A stretch of DNA of 64,000 nt from Aerococcus kribbianus (GCF_026805545.1 NZ_JAPRFR010000001.1:186001-250000); one strand, 5' to 3'. Numbered from the stretch's first letter, positions 53,231 through 62,060 are shown. Program-made: numbers and translations. Notes: a model not told the origin generated them from the sequence alone.

Positions 53231-53692
53231 TTAATCCTTTTGTTTAGTCCAAGGGTTCTGACAACGGCATTGACCAGGTTGGCAGCAACACGCGATGGTC
53301 TCTGGGGCACCTTTTTGCCGCTGATTGAGCTGACTACTGAGTTGGTCAATATCTGACTGGGATAATTGGGCCTGGTCCATCATTAATGCTAACAAGGAAC
53401 CATGATCTTTTTGACAGATTTTAGCTAATAAATGGGCACTTTCCTGGCTAAGTAATTCTCTTTCACTTAAATTGGCATCATAGGCATATTTACGACCTTC
53501 TTTTTTTGTTCGGACTGCATCTTTGTTGACCAAACGCCCCAACAAGGTTTTGACTGTAGATTCTTTCCAGTTAAACTTATCGGCAAGGACAATACTGATA
53601 TCCTTACTATGGATTCCAGGGTGAGCCCACAATACACGCATAACTTCCCATTCAGCATCAGAAATAGGCAGATTCTGATCAAATTTTTGCAT
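53231..53692 (-). CDS. copY: Copper-responsive transcriptional repressor CopY (BlaI/MecI fold)
   Basis: A 153-residue repressor. The N-terminal winged helix (about 8-75) reads ISDAEWEVMRVLWAHPG, then STVKTLLGRLVNKDAV and RKYAYDAN. The C-terminal metal motif CCCQPGQCRC provides CxC-x4-CxC (Cys135, 137, 142, 144), diagnostic of CopY, which releases DNA when Cu(I) replaces Zn. AAGGGGG precedes the ATG. No copper ATPase or CopZ gene lies on either side, so its main targets must be elsewhere. Confidence 0.93.
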   Translation of the reverse strand: MQKFDQNLPISDAEWEVMRVLWAHPGIHSKDISIVLADKFNWKESTVKTLLGRLVNKDAVRTKKEGRKYAYDANLSERELLSQESAHLLAKICQKDHGSLLALMMDQAQLSQSDIDQLSSQLNQRQKGAPETIACCCQPGQCRCQNPWTKQKD

Positions 53693-53710
53693 AGTAATCC
53701 CCCTTCCGTT

Positions 53711-53748
53711 TACAATTGTAGTTTATCCGCTCATTATATAAATGTCAA
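53711..53748 (-). promoter_or_regulatory. copY promoter with cop box
   Basis: TTGACA (53748-53743) and TAAACT (53725-53720) are 17 bases apart on the minus strand. TACAATTGTA (53711-53720), a perfect TACAnnTGTA cop box, abuts the -10. This predicts autorepression by CopY. Confidence 0.88.
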
Positions 53749-53795
53749 TAAAAAGCCTCTTCCTAAGCAAAGACTGCTTGCTATAGGAAGAGGCT
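53749..53795 (-). terminator. Intrinsic terminator after the LysM protein gene
   Basis: On the minus strand AGCCTCTTCCTA pairs perfectly with TAGGAAGAGGCT, with an inner stem, followed by TTTTATT. Confidence 0.94.
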
Positions 53796-53821
53796 AAGTT
53801 ATTTAAAACTTATAACTAGTT

Positions 53822-54838
53822 TTATTTATTGGTGTAGTGAATCTGATAACCTTTTTCCGTCCAGTCCACCCGCCAATTAGAGTATTTATCGGTATCAAAA
53901 CCAGCTTTGGCTTTGGCGATTGCTTCATTTAAATTTTGGTAATATTTGGGCTCTTGATTTTGGTCAGTTGGGGCTTCATCTTCTTTTTGCAGGGCTTTTA
54001 CTATCAGCTTGTCACCAATCGCTAAATTATAGTCATTTGTCTTGTTCCAGGCTTGCAAATCCTCAATACTTACGCCAAATTTTTGGGCAATCTTCCAATA
54101 AGAATCGCCAGCTTGAACGGTGTAAATACTATCGACTTGCTCAGGTTTTTCATCTTCTTCGGATTTTTTAGGTGGGTCTTGTTTTTTTAGCGTATAAGTA
54201 ATTACATAACCATCTTTAGTCCAATCAACGCGCCAGTTAGAGTATTTATCATTATTATAACCCTTCTTGGCTGCTGCAATAGCTTGGTCTAAGTTTTGAT
54301 AATACTGGTCAGTGGTGACTGTGTTGCCACTATTATCTTCGTTATCTTCTTCGTCTTGACCAGCCTCTTCAGCAGTGATTGGGGTAAATTTCACCATATA
54401 GCCGTCCTCAACCCAAACAATTTGCCAAAGGGAATGTTTTTTAGGGTTGAAAAATTTTCGAGCAGCATCCTTAGCCCCTTCATTGGTCTTAAAGACGATA
54501 GCTTCAACATTATCAGCGGTTACCTTTTCTTCTGGCTCAGACTGATCATTCGAATCCCCAGGCTCGGCGGTTTTGATTACTAATTTTTCGTTAATGGCTA
54601 AGAAATCATTGGTCTTATCATTCCACTCTTTTAACTGGTCAACGGTAACCCCATAATTTTGGGCAATTTTATATAGCGAGTCTCCAGCTTGAACCTTATA
54701 AGTTATAGTCGTCACTTGATCAGTATCGACTGTGTCTTCAGCTTGTACTGGTACATCCGATAAGGCAAGAGCCGCAACTGTCATTAGTCCAGCTGATGCG
54801 GTTAGTAGTTTGACTTTCTTATTGATTTGGGTTTTCAT
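53822..54838 (-). CDS. Secreted LysM protein with two LysM domains and three copies of an uncharacterised repeat
   Basis: A 338-residue exported protein. A signal peptide ends near VQAED (residue 34). LysM domains lie at about 46-89 and 238-281 (TYKVQAGDSLYKIAQNYGV and YTVQAGDSYWKIAQKFGV). Three roughly 40-residue repeats occur at about 109-153, 178-217 and 298-338: each has an A-rich helix and then a KYSNWRVDWTKDGYVITY-like strand segment; the first copy is the most diverged. There is no catalytic domain. It should bind peptidoglycan non-covalently. ATG 54838 has AGGAGGG 6 bases upstream. The role of the repeats is unknown. Confidence 0.87.
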   Translation of the reverse strand: MKTQINKKVKLLTASAGLMTVAALALSDVPVQAEDTVDTDQVTTITYKVQAGDSLYKIAQNYGVTVDQLKEWNDKTNDFLAINEKLVIKTAEPGDSNDQSEPEEKVTADNVEAIVFKTNEGAKDAARKFFNPKKHSLWQIVWVEDGYMVKFTPITAEEAGQDEEDNEDNSGNTVTTDQYYQNLDQAIAAAKKGYNNDKYSNWRVDWTKDGYVITYTLKKQDPPKKSEEDEKPEQVDSIYTVQAGDSYWKIAQKFGVSIEDLQAWNKTNDYNLAIGDKLIVKALQKEDEAPTDQNQEPKYYQNLNEAIAKAKAGFDTDKYSNWRVDWTEKGYQIHYTNK

Positions 54839-55109
54839 GAGAATCCCTCCTAAATATGATGAAAGCATTTTCTTTTTCCTTACACTCTTATTATACCGCA
54901 GCTAAAATCAGAGACAAGGAATCCCACTCTATCTTAAATGTTTCTTAAGTGTTTCTTTAATATTACAAATATATGACAAAAACTATTCATATTAAATTCA
55001 TAAGTTCGCCTTCAATGCAGATGAAATGGCTTTATCAAATTAAATTTGCACGTTTTTCTCATTTTTATAGTATAATAATTTTACATAATTATATAAAGGG
55101 GATGAATTC

Positions 55110-56114
55110 ATGCAAGAAAAGCCGACGTTATTGATTAATGAAAGCACAATTCGCGAATTAATGACGATGGAGGACTATATCCATATTGCTGACCACGTTT
55201 ATCGTGGCATGGATGATGGTACAGTCATTAATCCTACCAAATTAACCTTAGACTTAGGTGAAACAGGGAATTATCCCAATTATTCAGGATTTGCAAATGC
55301 GATGCCAGCTTATATTGGTTGGCAAGACTCAGCTGGTTTGAAATGGGTCACTGGTTTTAATGGTAAGCGTAAGGAAGCAGGTTTACCTTTTATCAATGGT
55401 CTAATTACCCTTTTAGATCCCCAAATGGGAAGCTTTTTGGCCGTGATGGACGGCACTGATATTACTAATGTGAGAACAGGCGCTCAAACTGCTACTGCCT
55501 TAACCTACTTGCTGGACCAAGAGTCGGTGACACTAGGAATATATGGCGCTGGTATGCAAGCCTATATGAACACGCAAGCCATTAATGAACGATTCGACAT
55601 TGATGAAATTCTTATCTGGAATCGTACTAAATCTAAGGCTGAAGACTTTAAAGAGAATGTTGAGCCTAAAATCAAAGGAAAGGTAACGGTTGTTGATGAG
55701 CCCAAAGAAGTGGCAAAAGCCCAGGTTTTGATTACTGTAACCTCTGCCAATGAACCACTTGTTCATTCCGAATGGGTCCAACCAGGAACAATTATTTTTC
55801 CATTGGGTTCTTTCCAAGAAATTTCTGATAATGTCGCCTTGGCAGCTGACAAATTAATCGTTGACCACCCTGGTCAAGCCTTACACCGTGGTGCTTTGAA
55901 ACATCTTAACAAAGCAGGTAAAATCACTGAGGATGATGTTTTTGCGACTTTAGGTGAACTTGCTAATGGCAAGAAGGAAGTCGGTGACTTATCTAATGAC
56001 ATTGTGCTTTGTATTCCAATTGGAATTGGTGCTATTGATGTCGCCGTAGCTAGTGAAATTTATGATCGTGCCCGCGAACAAGGATTGGGGCAAACATTCG
56101 ATTTTAAATCGTAA
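55110..56114 (+). CDS. Ornithine cyclodeaminase/mu-crystallin family oxidoreductase
   Basis: A 334-residue NAD(P)-dependent enzyme of the OCD/mu-crystallin family. N-terminal ligand region: TKLTLDLGE and LKWVTGFNGKRKEAGLPF; GTDITNVRTGAQTATALTYL carries the substrate-binding Arg; Rossmann motif LGIYGAGMQAYMN; IWNRTKSKAEDF; VDHPGQALHRGAL near the C terminus. Members include ornithine cyclodeaminase, alanine dehydrogenase and ketimine reductases, so the substrate is open. AAAGGGG precedes the ATG. It stands alone, followed by a terminator. Confidence 0.88.
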   Translation: MQEKPTLLINESTIRELMTMEDYIHIADHVYRGMDDGTVINPTKLTLDLGETGNYPNYSGFANAMPAYIGWQDSAGLKWVTGFNGKRKEAGLPFINGLITLLDPQMGSFLAVMDGTDITNVRTGAQTATALTYLLDQESVTLGIYGAGMQAYMNTQAINERFDIDEILIWNRTKSKAEDFKENVEPKIKGKVTVVDEPKEVAKAQVLITVTSANEPLVHSEWVQPGTIIFPLGSFQEISDNVALAADKLIVDHPGQALHRGALKHLNKAGKITEDDVFATLGELANGKKEVGDLSNDIVLCIPIGIGAIDVAVASEIYDRAREQGLGQTFDFKS

Positions 56115-56126
56115 TTATAATAAGTA

Positions 56127-56160
56127 AAAAGCGCCTGACCTTTAGTAGTCAGGCGCTTTT
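56127..56160 (+). terminator. Intrinsic, probably bidirectional terminator
   Basis: AAAAGCGCCTGAC (56127-56139) and GTCAGGCGCTTTT (56148-56160) pair perfectly. It has A/T runs on both sides and sits between two convergent genes. Confidence 0.94.
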
Positions 56161-56178
56161 ACGTATCAGCCTTTGAAA

Positions 56179-57393
56179 TTATAAGTAGGCAAAGTAATTC
56201 TTTGCTTTAAAATCAGATAAGGTTAGCATGAGAACAAAACTACAGAGATAGAGACCTGCTAGGAAGGTCATAACAGTAGCCACACCGTGACTTTCTAAGA
56301 TAATTCCAATGATCACAGAAGAGAAGCCCCCTACTGCCCGACCAACATTAAGAATCAAGTTATTCGCCAAACTGTGCACTCGAGCTTCATAAAGCCGAGA
56401 AACAACTGCTCCATAACCGGGAAACATCCCATTAACAAAGAAACCCATTACACTACCAGCGATTAATAAAGCTAAGTTAGAATTTGCTAAGGTAAAGACA
56501 TAAACTGAGACAGCAGAAGCCAGTAAGTAAATAGTAAACATCAATCGTGGGCCAAAAATATCCAAACAACGACCGAAAACTAGCATTCCTAAGGACATTC
56601 CTAATATAGTGGCAATCATCCACCATGACGATCCTGAGATAGATAAACCCGCTTGGGCTTGCATCATAGTTGGCAACCAGTTCATCATGCCAAAATATCC
56701 AGCAATTTGTACTGTACACATAAGCATTAAAACGACGGTATGATAAGCTTTTTTCGGACTATCAAAAAGGTCAGACAAACTGGCTCTGTTTTTGTTTTTA
56801 GTGTCTAAGTCGGCATTGACGAAGGCTGGTTCATCATCTACCATAAATTGAAGATACAATACAATGGCTAAAGGTGCTAATCCAAAGAGAAATAGCCCTC
56901 GCCAACCAAAGACACTAGTAAATAAACCGGCGATAGCCGCTGCCAAAATCGAACCGATTTGACCAGCAACACCATTTAAAGAAGCTGCTTGACCAATTTT
57001 AACGGGTGGTACCAGACGAGCGATAATTGATAAGGCAATCCCATATTCACCACCCACACCAATTCCAGCTATAAAGCGCAAAAGGTAGAGGATAGTAATA
57101 TTAGGTGCTAGGAAAATTGATCCGGTCGCTAAGGAGAAAATCAATAGCGTTAGTTTAAGCATCGTCATCTTGTTATGACGATCACCTAGATAGCCAAAAA
57201 TCAAGCCACCTACTAACATCCCTAAGTTGGTAATTGATGCAATTAATCCGGCTTGCCCACCTGACAAGGCAAATTCAGCAGTAATACTGGATAAGGTAAA
57301 AGACAGAAACATTAAGTTTAAATCATCAGTCCCAGAAGCAATTATTGCGGCTGAAACCGCTCGTTTTTGGTTTTTAGTCATTACATTGGTCAT
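56179..57393 (-). CDS. MFS transporter, AAHS/sugar-acid type
   Basis: A 404-residue twelve-helix carrier. The loop 2-3 motif is GYLGDRHNKMTMLK and the helix 4-5 region is RFIAGIGVGGEYGIALSI, typical of the aromatic acid:H+ symporter and related organic-acid carriers. GAGGAG precedes the first ATG. The substrate is unknown. It is convergent with the OCD-family gene and not obviously linked to it. Confidence 0.85.
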   Translation of the reverse strand: MTNVMTKNQKRAVSAAIIASGTDDLNLMFLSFTLSSITAEFALSGGQAGLIASITNLGMLVGGLIFGYLGDRHNKMTMLKLTLLIFSLATGSIFLAPNITILYLLRFIAGIGVGGEYGIALSIIARLVPPVKIGQAASLNGVAGQIGSILAAAIAGLFTSVFGWRGLFLFGLAPLAIVLYLQFMVDDEPAFVNADLDTKNKNRASLSDLFDSPKKAYHTVVLMLMCTVQIAGYFGMMNWLPTMMQAQAGLSISGSSWWMIATILGMSLGMLVFGRCLDIFGPRLMFTIYLLASAVSVYVFTLANSNLALLIAGSVMGFFVNGMFPGYGAVVSRLYEARVHSLANNLILNVGRAVGGFSSVIIGIILESHGVATVMTFLAGLYLCSFVLMLTLSDFKAKNYFAYL

Positions 57394-57466
57394 TATTTAT
57401 ACTCCTCACTAAAGTCGACTCACGGGAAGACTTATTTAATTCGGTGGTGATCATTAGACAATTGAT

Positions 57467-58114
57467 TTACTTGAAGTCGTTTTGCCGCCACTCTTTAATC
57501 ATTTCCAGTTCGCTATCAGTCACATAGTTACTAGCTTCAGCAATTTCTAATAATTCTGAAAAATTCGTTAATATATGCAAAGGGATTTTAGCCGCTTCAA
57601 AATTATCATGGGCTGCCTGTAATTCATAAGTGAAGATAGCTACAACTCCTACGACACTAGCGACTTGATTAACAGCATCGGCAGCTTTTAAAACTGAGCC
57701 TCCAGTTGAAATCAAATCATCGATGAGGACAACATTATCCGTGGCTGAGATTACCCCTTCGATTTGACTCTTACGGCCGTGGTCTTTGGCTTGGCTACGT
57801 ACATAAACCATTGGTAAGCCTAATATATCAGCCACCCATGCTGCATGCGGAATACCTGCTGTTGCTGTCCCAGCTATTAGCGTGGCATTAGGATAGTATT
57901 TGGCAATTTTTTTAGCCAAAGCTTGGGCCACATAATGTCTTTCTTCAGGATAAGCGAGTAGCTGACGGTTATCACAATAAATGGGACTCTTAATACCTGA
58001 TGCCCAAGTAAAGGGATCATTGGGTCTTAAGATAACTGCTTCCTTATCAATTAAAATATTCGCCACTTTTTTCGAAATCGTCAATTCATTATTTTCAGAA
58101 AAAATTTTATTCAT
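57467..58114 (-). CDS. pyrE: Orotate phosphoribosyltransferase
   Basis: A 215-residue enzyme of de novo pyrimidine synthesis (orotate plus PRPP to OMP). The PRPP motif is VVLIDDLISTGGSVLKA; FTWASGIKSPIYCDNR and YVRSQAKDHGRKSQIEG are family marks. ATG 58114 has AAGGAG 7 bases upstream, inside the end of pyrF; it starts 2 bases after the pyrF stop. Confidence 0.95.
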   Translation of the reverse strand: MNKIFSENNELTISKKVANILIDKEAVILRPNDPFTWASGIKSPIYCDNRQLLAYPEERHYVAQALAKKIAKYYPNATLIAGTATAGIPHAAWVADILGLPMVYVRSQAKDHGRKSQIEGVISATDNVVLIDDLISTGGSVLKAADAVNQVASVVGVVAIFTYELQAAHDNFEAAKIPLHILTNFSELLEIAEASNYVTDSELEMIKEWRQNDFK

Positions 58115-58116
58115 GA

Positions 58117-58812
58117 TTATTCTCCTTGCCATTCTTTGAGATAGTTCTGATAAGCTGCTAAAGGATCTTTTGCTTGCGTAATTGGACGACCAACAACGAT
58201 GTAGTCAGCACCATTTGCCTTAGCCTGGCTTGGACTAGCGACTCGGCTTTGGTCGTCGCTAGTGTCCTCAGCCAAACGAATGCCTGGTGTTAGGGCTAAT
58301 AATTCACCATTGGTAGCTGCTTTAATTTTTTTTACTTCTAAGGCTGAAGAGACAACCCCATCGAGACCGGTCTTCTGGGCCATTTGTGCCAGGTCAAGGA
58401 CTGACTCTTCCACACTTTGTTGGATATGGAGGTCTTCGGTTAACATGTTTTGATCAGTGGAAGTCAATTGAGTAATACCTAAAACCTTAGGCTGGTAAGG
58501 CCCTTCTTTTGCCCCTTTGACAGCTGCTTTCAACATAGCCGGTCCCCCTAAAGTGTGAACCGTAATCAGTTCAACCGGTAATTGACTGAGTTGACGCATG
58601 GCCAAGTAAACCGTATTAGGTATATCATGACATTTTAAGTCGAGAAAAACCTTGTGACCCATGGCAGCTAACTTCCATACAATCTCAGGTCCGGACATAT
58701 AGAATTGCGACATGCCTACTTTGAACGCTGCTGATTGGTCTTGAAAATTTTCCATAAAATCCCATAACTCTGGTTCGGTTTTAAAGTCTAAAGCAATGTA
58801 TAGATCGCGCAT
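58117..58812 (-). CDS. pyrF: Orotidine 5'-phosphate decarboxylase
   Basis: A 231-residue TIM-barrel enzyme that turns OMP into UMP. The catalytic Asp-Lys-Asp motif is DLKCHDIPNTV; LTPGIRLAEDTSDDQ and ADYIVVGRPIT form the phosphate site. It is first in pyrF-pyrE. GAAAGGAAG precedes the ATG. A PyrR-type attenuator lies immediately upstream. Confidence 0.95.
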   Translation of the reverse strand: MRDLYIALDFKTEPELWDFMENFQDQSAAFKVGMSQFYMSGPEIVWKLAAMGHKVFLDLKCHDIPNTVYLAMRQLSQLPVELITVHTLGGPAMLKAAVKGAKEGPYQPKVLGITQLTSTDQNMLTEDLHIQQSVEESVLDLAQMAQKTGLDGVVSSALEVKKIKAATNGELLALTPGIRLAEDTSDDQSRVASPSQAKANGADYIVVGRPITQAKDPLAAYQNYLKEWQGE

Positions 58813-58825
58813 AAGCTTCCTTTCT

Positions 58826-58935
58826 CTATAAAAAAACCACTAGCTCTTTGTCTAGTGGTTACATAAGTGTCTATTAAGCAATAATATTGCATGAATTTAT
58901 CAACTTACTTGCCTCACTGGACAAATTTAAAATTA
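58826..58935 (-). promoter_or_regulatory. PyrR-type attenuator of pyrFE
   Basis: An intrinsic terminator (AACCACTAG against CTAGTGGTT, then TTTTTTT; 58860-58831) ends 19 bases before the pyrF ATG. Upstream on the same strand TTGTCCAGTGAGGC (58924-58911) matches the PyrR-binding UCCAGnGAGG loop. GTCCAGTG can also pair with CACTAGAC in the terminator's 5' arm with one mismatch, giving an antiterminator. UMP-bound PyrR would therefore favour termination. Confidence 0.82.
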
Positions 58936-59005
58936 CTATGAGGACTGCCAACAATTATCCTAGGTTGTCCTAATCATTGTTAATGTCTCGCATTAATCCT
59001 TAAAA

Positions 59006-59034
59006 ATAATAATGCAAAATGGTTGACTTGTCAA
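59006..59034 (-). promoter_or_regulatory. Promoter of pyrFE
   Basis: TTGACA (59034-59029) and TATTAT (59011-59006) are 17 bases apart on the minus strand. The transcript would start near 59000, giving a leader of about 190 bases that holds the attenuator. Confidence 0.85.
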
Positions 59035-59051
59035 GAAATTCATTAGATTAT
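59023..59051 (+). promoter_or_regulatory. Divergent promoter of the SAP-like gene
   Basis: TTGACT (59023-59028) and GATTAT (59046-59051) are 17 bases apart on the plus strand. Its -35 box directly abuts that of pyrFE, forming the palindrome TTGACTTGTCAA. Confidence 0.65.
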
Positions 59052-59100
59052 TTGCTTACTGTTTATAAATTTTAAATAAAACCGTTTAAAGGAGACTGCT

Positions 59101-59703
59101 ATGGCTCTAATGGATTTTCACCAATCAAATATCGAATTTGACCATTCTCAAGCTGACTTAAAGGCCTATAAAGAAATCTACGCTGACTATGAAGAAATCC
59201 CCTATCTTTCCAAACATCGTGATTTGCCCCTTTGGTTAGAAACAGTAGCAGAAGAAAGGCAATATATTGTTTCAAAATCACAAATGGTCCGTTTTTCTGA
59301 TGGTCTCTTGCCCGGCCATATTATTTTGCTGTGGCGGGTAGGTTTTAATACCTTATCCAACCAATCCATCCTACCTCTTTACTTTGAATATAATTATGGT
59401 ATCAATCCCTATTTAGAATTAGACCACTTGCTTGCCGATAATTATGTGGCCAAATTAAGTGTCCATGAAAATCTGGATTGGCACAAAGCCAGTCAACTCA
59501 AACAATTACTCAAAGAAAAAAAGGTTAAAGGCTTGTCTAAAGCCAAAAAAGCTGACTTGGTTGCCTTGGCCAAAGCCCATTTTACTGATGCAGAACTTGA
59601 TGAGAAATTAACTATTTGTGGGTTCCGACTCACCGATAAAGGGAAAAGTGCTTTAAAAGCGCACCAAGATGTTGTTGACAAACACCCCAAGAAAAAATTA
59701 TAA
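59101..59703 (+). CDS. Hypothetical protein with a SAP-like C-terminal domain
   Basis: A 200-residue soluble protein that I do not recognise firmly. The first 110 residues are acidic and aromatic (YADYEEIPYLSKHRDLPLWL, GHIILLWRVGFNT). Residues about 120-165 look like a SAP helix-extended-helix motif: ASQLKQLLKEKKVKGLSKAK, then KADLVALAKAHF; SAP motifs often bind DNA or RNA. The end is Lys-rich. AAAGGAG precedes the ATG. It is monocistronic, divergent from pyrFE and convergent with scrK. Confidence 0.65.
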   Translation: MALMDFHQSNIEFDHSQADLKAYKEIYADYEEIPYLSKHRDLPLWLETVAEERQYIVSKSQMVRFSDGLLPGHIILLWRVGFNTLSNQSILPLYFEYNYGINPYLELDHLLADNYVAKLSVHENLDWHKASQLKQLLKEKKVKGLSKAKKADLVALAKAHFTDAELDEKLTICGFRLTDKGKSALKAHQDVVDKHPKKKL

Positions 59704-59708
59704 ATGAA

Positions 59709-59744
59709 TCAAAAAATCTGGACTAGTAGTCCATATTTTTTGAT
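59709..59744 (+). terminator. Intrinsic terminator between the SAP-like gene and scrK
   Basis: AAAAAATCTGGACT (59711-59724) pairs with AGTCCATATTTTTT (59728-59741) with one mismatch. A/T runs on both sides suggest it serves both convergent genes. Confidence 0.88.
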
Positions 59745-59763
59745 TTTAAATAATATGTAGCTT

Positions 59764-60636
59764 TTAATAGTTTTCTAAGCTAGCCTTAGCGAGGCATAAA
59801 CAACCTAGTAAACCAGCATCGTCGCCTAAGCCTGGTTTTTGAATATATTCTGTTGCTTCTGGTAAGGCAGCCACGTAATCATTAACCAATTCTTGGAATT
59901 TGATTTGGATACGTTCTAATAAACTGTCTTGGTGTAAAACACCACCACCGATAATAATGCGATTTGGCATGAGTGTCAGCATATAATTATTTAACGCTTG
60001 AGCAATATAGTCAGCCACTACATCCCATATTAGATCTGTTTGCGGAATATCTTTGGCCTTAGTCCCTTTCGGAAAACGATCTTCAATAGCCGGACCACAA
60101 ACTAAGCCTTCTAAGCAATCATTATGAAAGGGACAATGACCTGCATAATGATCATCAGTATGTCTTTTGACATAGATATGACCCATTTCTAAGTGAGACA
60201 TACCCGTATGAATCTTCCCATCCTTAACGAATCCGCCACCAACACCTGTTCCGAAGGTGAGGTAAAGGCAGGAGGCTTGATCTTGAGCTACTCCCAGCTC
60301 GTATTCTCCGACTGCTGAAGCATTGACATCAGTGGTCCAAAAAATTGGCACATTATATTGTGCTTTCACCGTATCTAAGAAGGCAAAATTCTGCCAAGCA
60401 ATTTTAGGTGTATTAGTAATATAACCATATGTTGGTGAATCCACATTAACATCAATCGGTCCAAACGAGCCAATCCCTATGGCTTCAATATCATAGTTGG
60501 AAAAAAACTCAAAGACATTTGCCATAGTTTCTTCTGGAGTGGTAGTGGGAAATTGACTTTGCCCTAAAATATTTAGGTCATGGTCGGAAACGATACAATT
60601 AAATTTGGTACCGCCTGCTTCAATTCCTGCTAACAT
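59764..60636 (-). CDS. scrK: Fructokinase (ROK family)
   Basis: A 290-residue ROK kinase. The ATP loop is GIEAGGTKFNC, the active site region FWTTDVNASAVGEYELG with catalytic Asp, then LTFGTGVGGGF, and the zinc site HLEMGHIYVKRH...GHCPFHNDCLEG. The last gene of scrA-scrB-scrK; it phosphorylates the fructose released by ScrB. AAAGGAG precedes the ATG, 2 bases after scrB. Confidence 0.94.
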   Translation of the reverse strand: MLAGIEAGGTKFNCIVSDHDLNILGQSQFPTTTPEETMANVFEFFSNYDIEAIGIGSFGPIDVNVDSPTYGYITNTPKIAWQNFAFLDTVKAQYNVPIFWTTDVNASAVGEYELGVAQDQASCLYLTFGTGVGGGFVKDGKIHTGMSHLEMGHIYVKRHTDDHYAGHCPFHNDCLEGLVCGPAIEDRFPKGTKAKDIPQTDLIWDVVADYIAQALNNYMLTLMPNRIIIGGGVLHQDSLLERIQIKFQELVNDYVAALPEATEYIQKPGLGDDAGLLGCLCLAKASLENY

Positions 60637-60638
60637 AA

Positions 60639-62060
60639 TTATTTGTCTCCTTTACTTGATTTCAAATCCCATAAATCGATATCACAAGGACTATCAGTTT
60701 GTAAGTGAATTGTATCTTGACCCTTATCTGGATAAACTCGCGTCGACATCACTTGCTGTCCATCATTAATAAAAATTTCTAAGCTAGACCAATCAGAATA
60801 GATGTGTAAGTGATCCAGCTGTTTCAGTTTCAGACAACGTTTACGACGACCACAGCCAGATGGTCCGTGTGCTAAAACAAATTCTTGGCTATCAGCATGG
60901 TAGCTAATCTTAGTGTCTTGACGTAGATCAAGGCTCAAATCTCTTATGTTTTCCCCTTTTATTTCTAGTTCATAGACCTGGCCAGCCAACTTCCCTTGAC
61001 TATCCTTACATGCGAGTATTTGTTGGTGGTGGGCACGTAATTTTTGATAATCACTGACCACCCTTTGCTTCAATTGCCCCTCTTCATAAAAGAGTTGCCG
61101 AGGTAGCGTCATGGCATGTTGCCAACCATAAGCCACAGTTGGATTAGAATATTCTGGACTAATATCTGGCAAACCAAACCACGCCCACATAATTCGCCGC
61201 CCTTGTTCGTCTACAAAGCTTTGTGGGGCGTAGAAATCAAAACCTTGGTCAAGTTCATAGAATGGGGATTGAACGTCAAACTGTTCCTTTTCCCAATCAA
61301 ATTGACCCAGTAAATAGCCCGCATTATGAGTATTTTGAAAATGATAACGGTCCCCAATAACTCCTTGAGGCGAAAACATCAAAACATCTTGGCCATCCAC
61401 AGTAAAAGTATCTGGGCACTCCCACATATACCCTTGGTCATCATCTCCAGATAAGAAATAACCACGGTAAGTCCAATCTGAAAGATTAGTCGACCGATAA
61501 AGTAGGATTGCCCCTTTATTGGTCCGTAGCCTTCCCCCTAAAATCATGTAAAAGTAGTCCTCATGTTGGAAAAGCTTAGGGTCACGAATATGGTCAGTAA
61601 ATTCATCGGGAAAATCTTTATGCGGGATTACCACTTCTCGTTGGTTAATCTGATAACCATCGGGACTGACGACATGAATAACATTTTGCTGGCGACCAGA
61701 GAAAGTATAGTCATGGAAGCCAGCTTCTTTGACATTACCCGTATAAAAATAATGAATATCATCGCCTACCTGGATTGCTGAACCTGAGTAAACACCGTCA
61801 CGATCAAACGCTTGATCAGGGGAGAGAAAAATTGGCTCATCACAAAAGTGAACAAGATCAGTAGACGTTTTATGTCCCCAATGAGTAGCTCCACCATTAG
61901 CTGAATTCGGTTGATACTGGTAATAGAGATGATAGGTTCCATCGACTTGAATACTACCATTAGGATCATTCATCCAACCAGACACAGGCATTTGATGGTA
62001 GGCGAGCTGCCATTTATCATCATAACTCATCAATGCCAGTAAATCTTCATTTGCTAACAT
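60639..62060 (-). CDS. scrB: Sucrose-6-phosphate hydrolase (GH32)
   Basis: A 473-residue cytosolic invertase. The nucleophile motif is GWMNDPNGS, the transition-state stabiliser is HIRDPKLF and the acid/base is MWECPDTF. It cleaves sucrose-6-phosphate made by ScrA into glucose-6-phosphate and fructose. AGGAGG precedes the ATG, 9 bases after scrA. A C-terminal beta-sandwich is present and length is normal. Confidence 0.95.
   Translation of the reverse strand: MLANEDLLALMSYDDKWQLAYHQMPVSGWMNDPNGSIQVDGTYHLYYQYQPNSANGGATHWGHKTSTDLVHFCDEPIFLSPDQAFDRDGVYSGSAIQVGDDIHYFYTGNVKEAGFHDYTFSGRQQNVIHVVSPDGYQINQREVVIPHKDFPDEFTDHIRDPKLFQHEDYFYMILGGRLRTNKGAILLYRSTNLSDWTYRGYFLSGDDDQGYMWECPDTFTVDGQDVLMFSPQGVIGDRYHFQNTHNAGYLLGQFDWEKEQFDVQSPFYELDQGFDFYAPQSFVDEQGRRIMWAWFGLPDISPEYSNPTVAYGWQHAMTLPRQLFYEEGQLKQRVVSDYQKLRAHHQQILACKDSQGKLAGQVYELEIKGENIRDLSLDLRQDTKISYHADSQEFVLAHGPSGCGRRKRCLKLKQLDHLHIYSDWSSLEIFINDGQQVMSTRVYPDKGQDTIHLQTDSPCDIDLWDLKSSKGDK

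Noticed and set aside
53467..53682. 71-residue second frame within copY
   Set aside because: It is an overlapping frame of the winged-helix coding region without its own start signals.
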